From: Candidatus Margulisiibacteriota bacterium
GTDB taxonomy: Bacteria > Margulisbacteria > WOR-1 > O2-12-FULL-45-9
NCBI GenBank assembly: GCA_018814265.1
Contig: JAHIZU010000064.1
Coordinates: 1-6,737 of the forward strand
DNA length: 6,737 nt
Direction of reading: 5' to 3'
The notes under the pieces were generated by a model. The model was not told where the DNA came from. It searched no databases and worked only from the letters and a program-made list of their open reading frames with translations. The position numbers were made by a program, and so were the translations under genes. Positions within the stretch are counted from its first letter, which is position 1. Each line of letters starts with the position of its first letter. Shown here piece by piece: positions 4,241-6,737 of the stretch.

Positions 4241-6737
4241 TTGAAAGATCTGATCGCTAAATATCTTAAATCTATATCTGAAAAGTTCTCGCATAAAGAA
4301 ACCAGCGAAATGGGCTATCGCGCAGACTTTGAGATATTGCTGAAAGGCATTTTTGAGTCCATCAAGGTCAAGCGGATCGATAACGATCCGAGGGCCAGCG
4401 AAGGAAACCGGCCGGACTTCGTTCTGTATAAGGAAGTGCCGATCCTTTACGTCGAAACAAAAGATATTGGCATTTCCCTGGATAAGGTTGAAAAATCGGA
4501 ACAAATGGCAAGGTACTTCGGTTACACAAACCTTGTTTTGAGCGACTATCTTGAATTTCGTTTTTACCGAAACGGGCGTGCCTACGGAGAGCCGATAAAG
4601 ATCGGCGATTATGATATTAAAAAGCGGATTATCATCCCTCTCGCGGAAAACTATGAGTACTTGGCCAAGACGTTGCTCGATTTCGCGCGATCGCATAAAG
4701 AACCGATCAGATCAGGAGAGCACCTTGCCAAAATAATGGGCGGTAAGGCGCAAAGGATAAGGGATAATATCCGTGATTGCCTTGCCAATCCTTCTGAGAA
4801 AAACGCGGAGATCCAGCGGGTCTATGAAGCGATAAAAAAGCTGCTGGTTCATGATCTGAAGCCAGATTCTTTTGCCGACATGTACGCGCAAACGTTGGTT
4901 TACGGACTTTTTGTGGCTCGCTATTATGACGATACACCGGAGACATTCTCCCGGGAGGAAGCGCGCGAACACATGCCGGCTTCTAATCCTTTTTTAAGGC
5001 ATTTTTTTGACCATATTGCCGGGCCTAATTTTGAGAAGCGCTTAAAATACATCGTGGATGAGCTTTGCGTGGTGTTTCAGCACTCGAACGTCAAACAGCT
5101 CATTGAACAGTACATGAAAGGCGCCGACCCCGTTATCCATTTTTACGAAGATTTCCTTAAGGAATATGATCCAGTATTAAGAAAAAAAATGGGCGCGTAT
5201 TATACGCCGCTGCCGGTGGTCCGGTTCATCGTCCGGTCGGTCGATCATTTATTGCAGGATGAATTCGGCCTTGCCGGCGGGCTGGCTGACACCGCCAAGC
5301 TCCCCAATGGCAAGCATCGCGTTCAGATACTTGATCCCGCGGCCGGGACCGGCACTTTTATCAGCGCCGCCATCCGGGTGATTTATGAAAGGCTTAAAAA
5401 GCAGGGACAGGAAGGCCGCTGGCCGGCGTATGTGCATAATGACCTTTTACCGCGCCTGCACGGTTTTGAACTGATGATGGCGCCGTATACCATTGCGCAT
5501 CTTAAATTGAGCCTGGCCTTTAAAAAGACCGGTTTCTGGAAGTTCCACAGACGGCTTGGCATCTACCTGACCAACTCTCTTGAAAAAAGCGATCATCAGC
5601 AGACAGAGCTTGCGTTCGGTTTTGCCGAAAGCATTGCTGAAGAGGCCAGGGAGGCCGACAAGGTCAAAAGCCAAACACCGATCATGGTCGTTATCGGCAA
5701 CCCGCCGTATTCTGGCGAATCAAGCAATGCTTCATATAACGGGAACGATGTTTATAAAGTAGAACCGAGCGGAGGAAAGCTTCAGGAACGCAACTCCAAA
5801 TGGCTCAACGACGACTATGTGAAATTCATCCGGCTTGCCGAAAGCATGGTCGAGAAGACGGGAGAGGGCATTGTGGCTATGATTACCGCGCATGGATATA
5901 TCGACAATCCGACATTCCGAGGCATGCGTTTTCATCTCATGCGGACGTTCGATCAAATACATGTGCTCGATTTGCATGGGAATGCTAATAAGAAAGAAAA
6001 AGCTCCGGACGGGGGGAAAGACGGGAATGTATTTGATATAAAAACTGGCGTATCAATAATTATTGCGATAAAACAAAAAGAAAAAACATCAAAATTAGCC
6101 AAGGTGTTTCGCGCCGATCGTTTCGGTTTGCGCGAAGAAAAATATGACTATCTTAACAAAACCACTTTTGAAAAAGTTAAATGGAAGGGGATCGACCCAT
6201 CAGCGCCAAATTATGAATGGGTTGCTCGTGATACTAAAACACAAGAGAAATACATTGAAGGGTTTTCTGTAGCAGAGCTTTTTTCTATTAATGGTATTGG
6301 CATTACTACCGCACATGATAATTTCGTTATCAAAGAAAATAAAAATGAACTATTGAAAATGTATAAGGATCTTCAGTTAGCTGATCGGGATGCTAATTTT
6401 CTTCATCAAAAATTTATCGTTAAAAAGAAAACTGGTTGGAATATATTGGATGGTTACGACAATATTAAAAATGAGGAAAATTTAGAAAAATATATTCACC
6501 CAATATCTTATCGACCTTTTGACACTCGTCATATCTTTTATGAAGATAAATTTGTTTGGAGAACAGTAAGACGGTTAATGCAGCATTATATTGATGGGGG
6601 AAATGTTGGGTTATTGCTCACAAAAGGTGTTAGAGATCCTATTTATAATCATGTATTTATTACCAAAAATATTTCAGAAGCAATCTTTTTGTCTGGCACA
6701 ACAGCTACGAATGCAATGAACTTACCTCTCTATCTCT
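4241..6737 (+). CDS. Single-chain restriction-modification enzyme, Type ISP-like without helicase, 3' end cut by the window
   Basis: The frame is open for 832 codons to the window edge with no stop. Residues 1-130 form a PD-(D/E)XK nuclease domain with P58-D59 and E72-T-K74, predicted to cut DNA. Residues about 180-310 are helical, resembling the coupler of Type ISP enzymes (FADMYAQTLVYGLFVARYY). The N6-adenine methylase follows: GAYYTP (318-323), motif I DPAAGTGTF (365-373) binding S-adenosylmethionine, and motif IV NPPY (487-490), the gamma-class order. After LHGN (578-581) and NVFDIKTGV comes the target-recognition region, with YRPFDTR (757-763) typical of the Type ISP C-terminal specificity domain. 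I see no Walker A or DEAD-type motif, so the LlaGI/LlaBIII translocase appears absent. Start TTG 4241 has GGAGG five bases upstream. GC falls steeply after about 6030. The recognition site is not predictable. The family match is firm; restriction activity is inferred. Confidence 0.9.
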   Translation, partial: MKDLIAKYLKSISEKFSHKETSEMGYRADFEILLKGIFESIKVKRIDNDPRASEGNRPDFVLYKEVPILYVETKDIGISLDKVEKSEQMARYFGYTNLVLSDYLEFRFYRNGRAYGEPIKIGDYDIKKRIIIPLAENYEYLAKTLLDFARSHKEPIRSGEHLAKIMGGKAQRIRDNIRDCLANPSEKNAEIQRVYEAIKKLLVHDLKPDSFADMYAQTLVYGLFVARYYDDTPETFSREEAREHMPASNPFLRHFFDHIAGPNFEKRLKYIVDELCVVFQHSNVKQLIEQYMKGADPVIHFYEDFLKEYDPVLRKKMGAYYTPLPVVRFIVRSVDHLLQDEFGLAGGLADTAKLPNGKHRVQILDPAAGTGTFISAAIRVIYERLKKQGQEGRWPAYVHNDLLPRLHGFELMMAPYTIAHLKLSLAFKKTGFWKFHRRLGIYLTNSLEKSDHQQTELAFGFAESIAEEAREADKVKSQTPIMVVIGNPPYSGESSNASYNGNDVYKVEPSGGKLQERNSKWLNDDYVKFIRLAESMVEKTGEGIVAMITAHGYIDNPTFRGMRFHLMRTFDQIHVLDLHGNANKKEKAPDGGKDGNVFDIKTGVSIIIAIKQKEKTSKLAKVFRADRFGLREEKYDYLNKTTFEKVKWKGIDPSAPNYEWVARDTKTQEKYIEGFSVAELFSINGIGITTAHDNFVIKENKNELLKMYKDLQLADRDANFLHQKFIVKKKTGWNILDGYDNIKNEENLEKYIHPISYRPFDTRHIFYEDKFVWRTVRRLMQHYIDGGNVGLLLTKGVRDPIYNHVFITKNISEAIFLSGTTATNAMNLPLYL

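Noticed and set aside
4175..4696. 173-residue minus-strand open frame
   Set aside because: It lies opposite the continuous nuclease-methylase frame, shows no recognisable domain and crosses the repeat-terminator.

Overview
The window is a bacterial chromosomal segment of mixed, moderate base composition. It uses strong AGGAGG-type ribosome binding sites, one TTG start and tight gene packing. DnaE is the DnaE1 type with an intact-looking PHP domain, as in most bacteria outside the Escherichia lineage. Together with the small DUF5679-type zinc ribbon and several short palindromic repeats inside and between genes, this suggests an uncultured lineage, perhaps a candidate phylum of the Omnitrophota or Margulisbacteria/Saganbacteria kind. 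That placement is an impression from pattern memory, not shown by the sequence.

Layout, all genes on the + strand. Positions 1-132 are non-coding and hold two hairpins. Positions 133-273 encode a 46-residue zinc-ribbon protein missed by length-limited ORF calling. It is followed by a perfect 18-bp palindrome (282-299) and a clear rho-independent terminator (301-339). dnaE, the replicative polymerase III alpha subunit, runs from ATG 356 to 3871. hisI (3868-4191), a histidine biosynthesis enzyme, overlaps the dnaE stop by 4 bases and has its own strong ribosome binding site. A terminator-like palindrome (4194-4227), an inverted relative of the one at 78-106, follows the hisI stop. From TTG 4241 to the window edge runs a long open frame of 832 codons with no stop. 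It is a single-chain restriction-modification enzyme with nuclease, helical, N6-adenine methylase and target-recognition parts in that order, related to Type ISP enzymes but lacking the helicase motor.

Functionally, the window joins core genes (replication, histidine synthesis) to an accessory defence gene. The most notable signals are: the inverted pair of palindromes bracketing the block from the zinc-ribbon gene to hisI; a 7-bp tandem repeat inside dnaE immediately after its sliding-clamp-binding motif; a palindrome inside the dnaE 5' coding end; a likely leaderless dnaE start just after the terminator; and a sharp fall in GC content where the restriction-modification gene passes from methylase to target-recognition domain, suggesting a swapped specificity module. 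I did not find a wholly new multi-gene system; the unusual content is in these small elements and in the mosaic restriction-modification gene.
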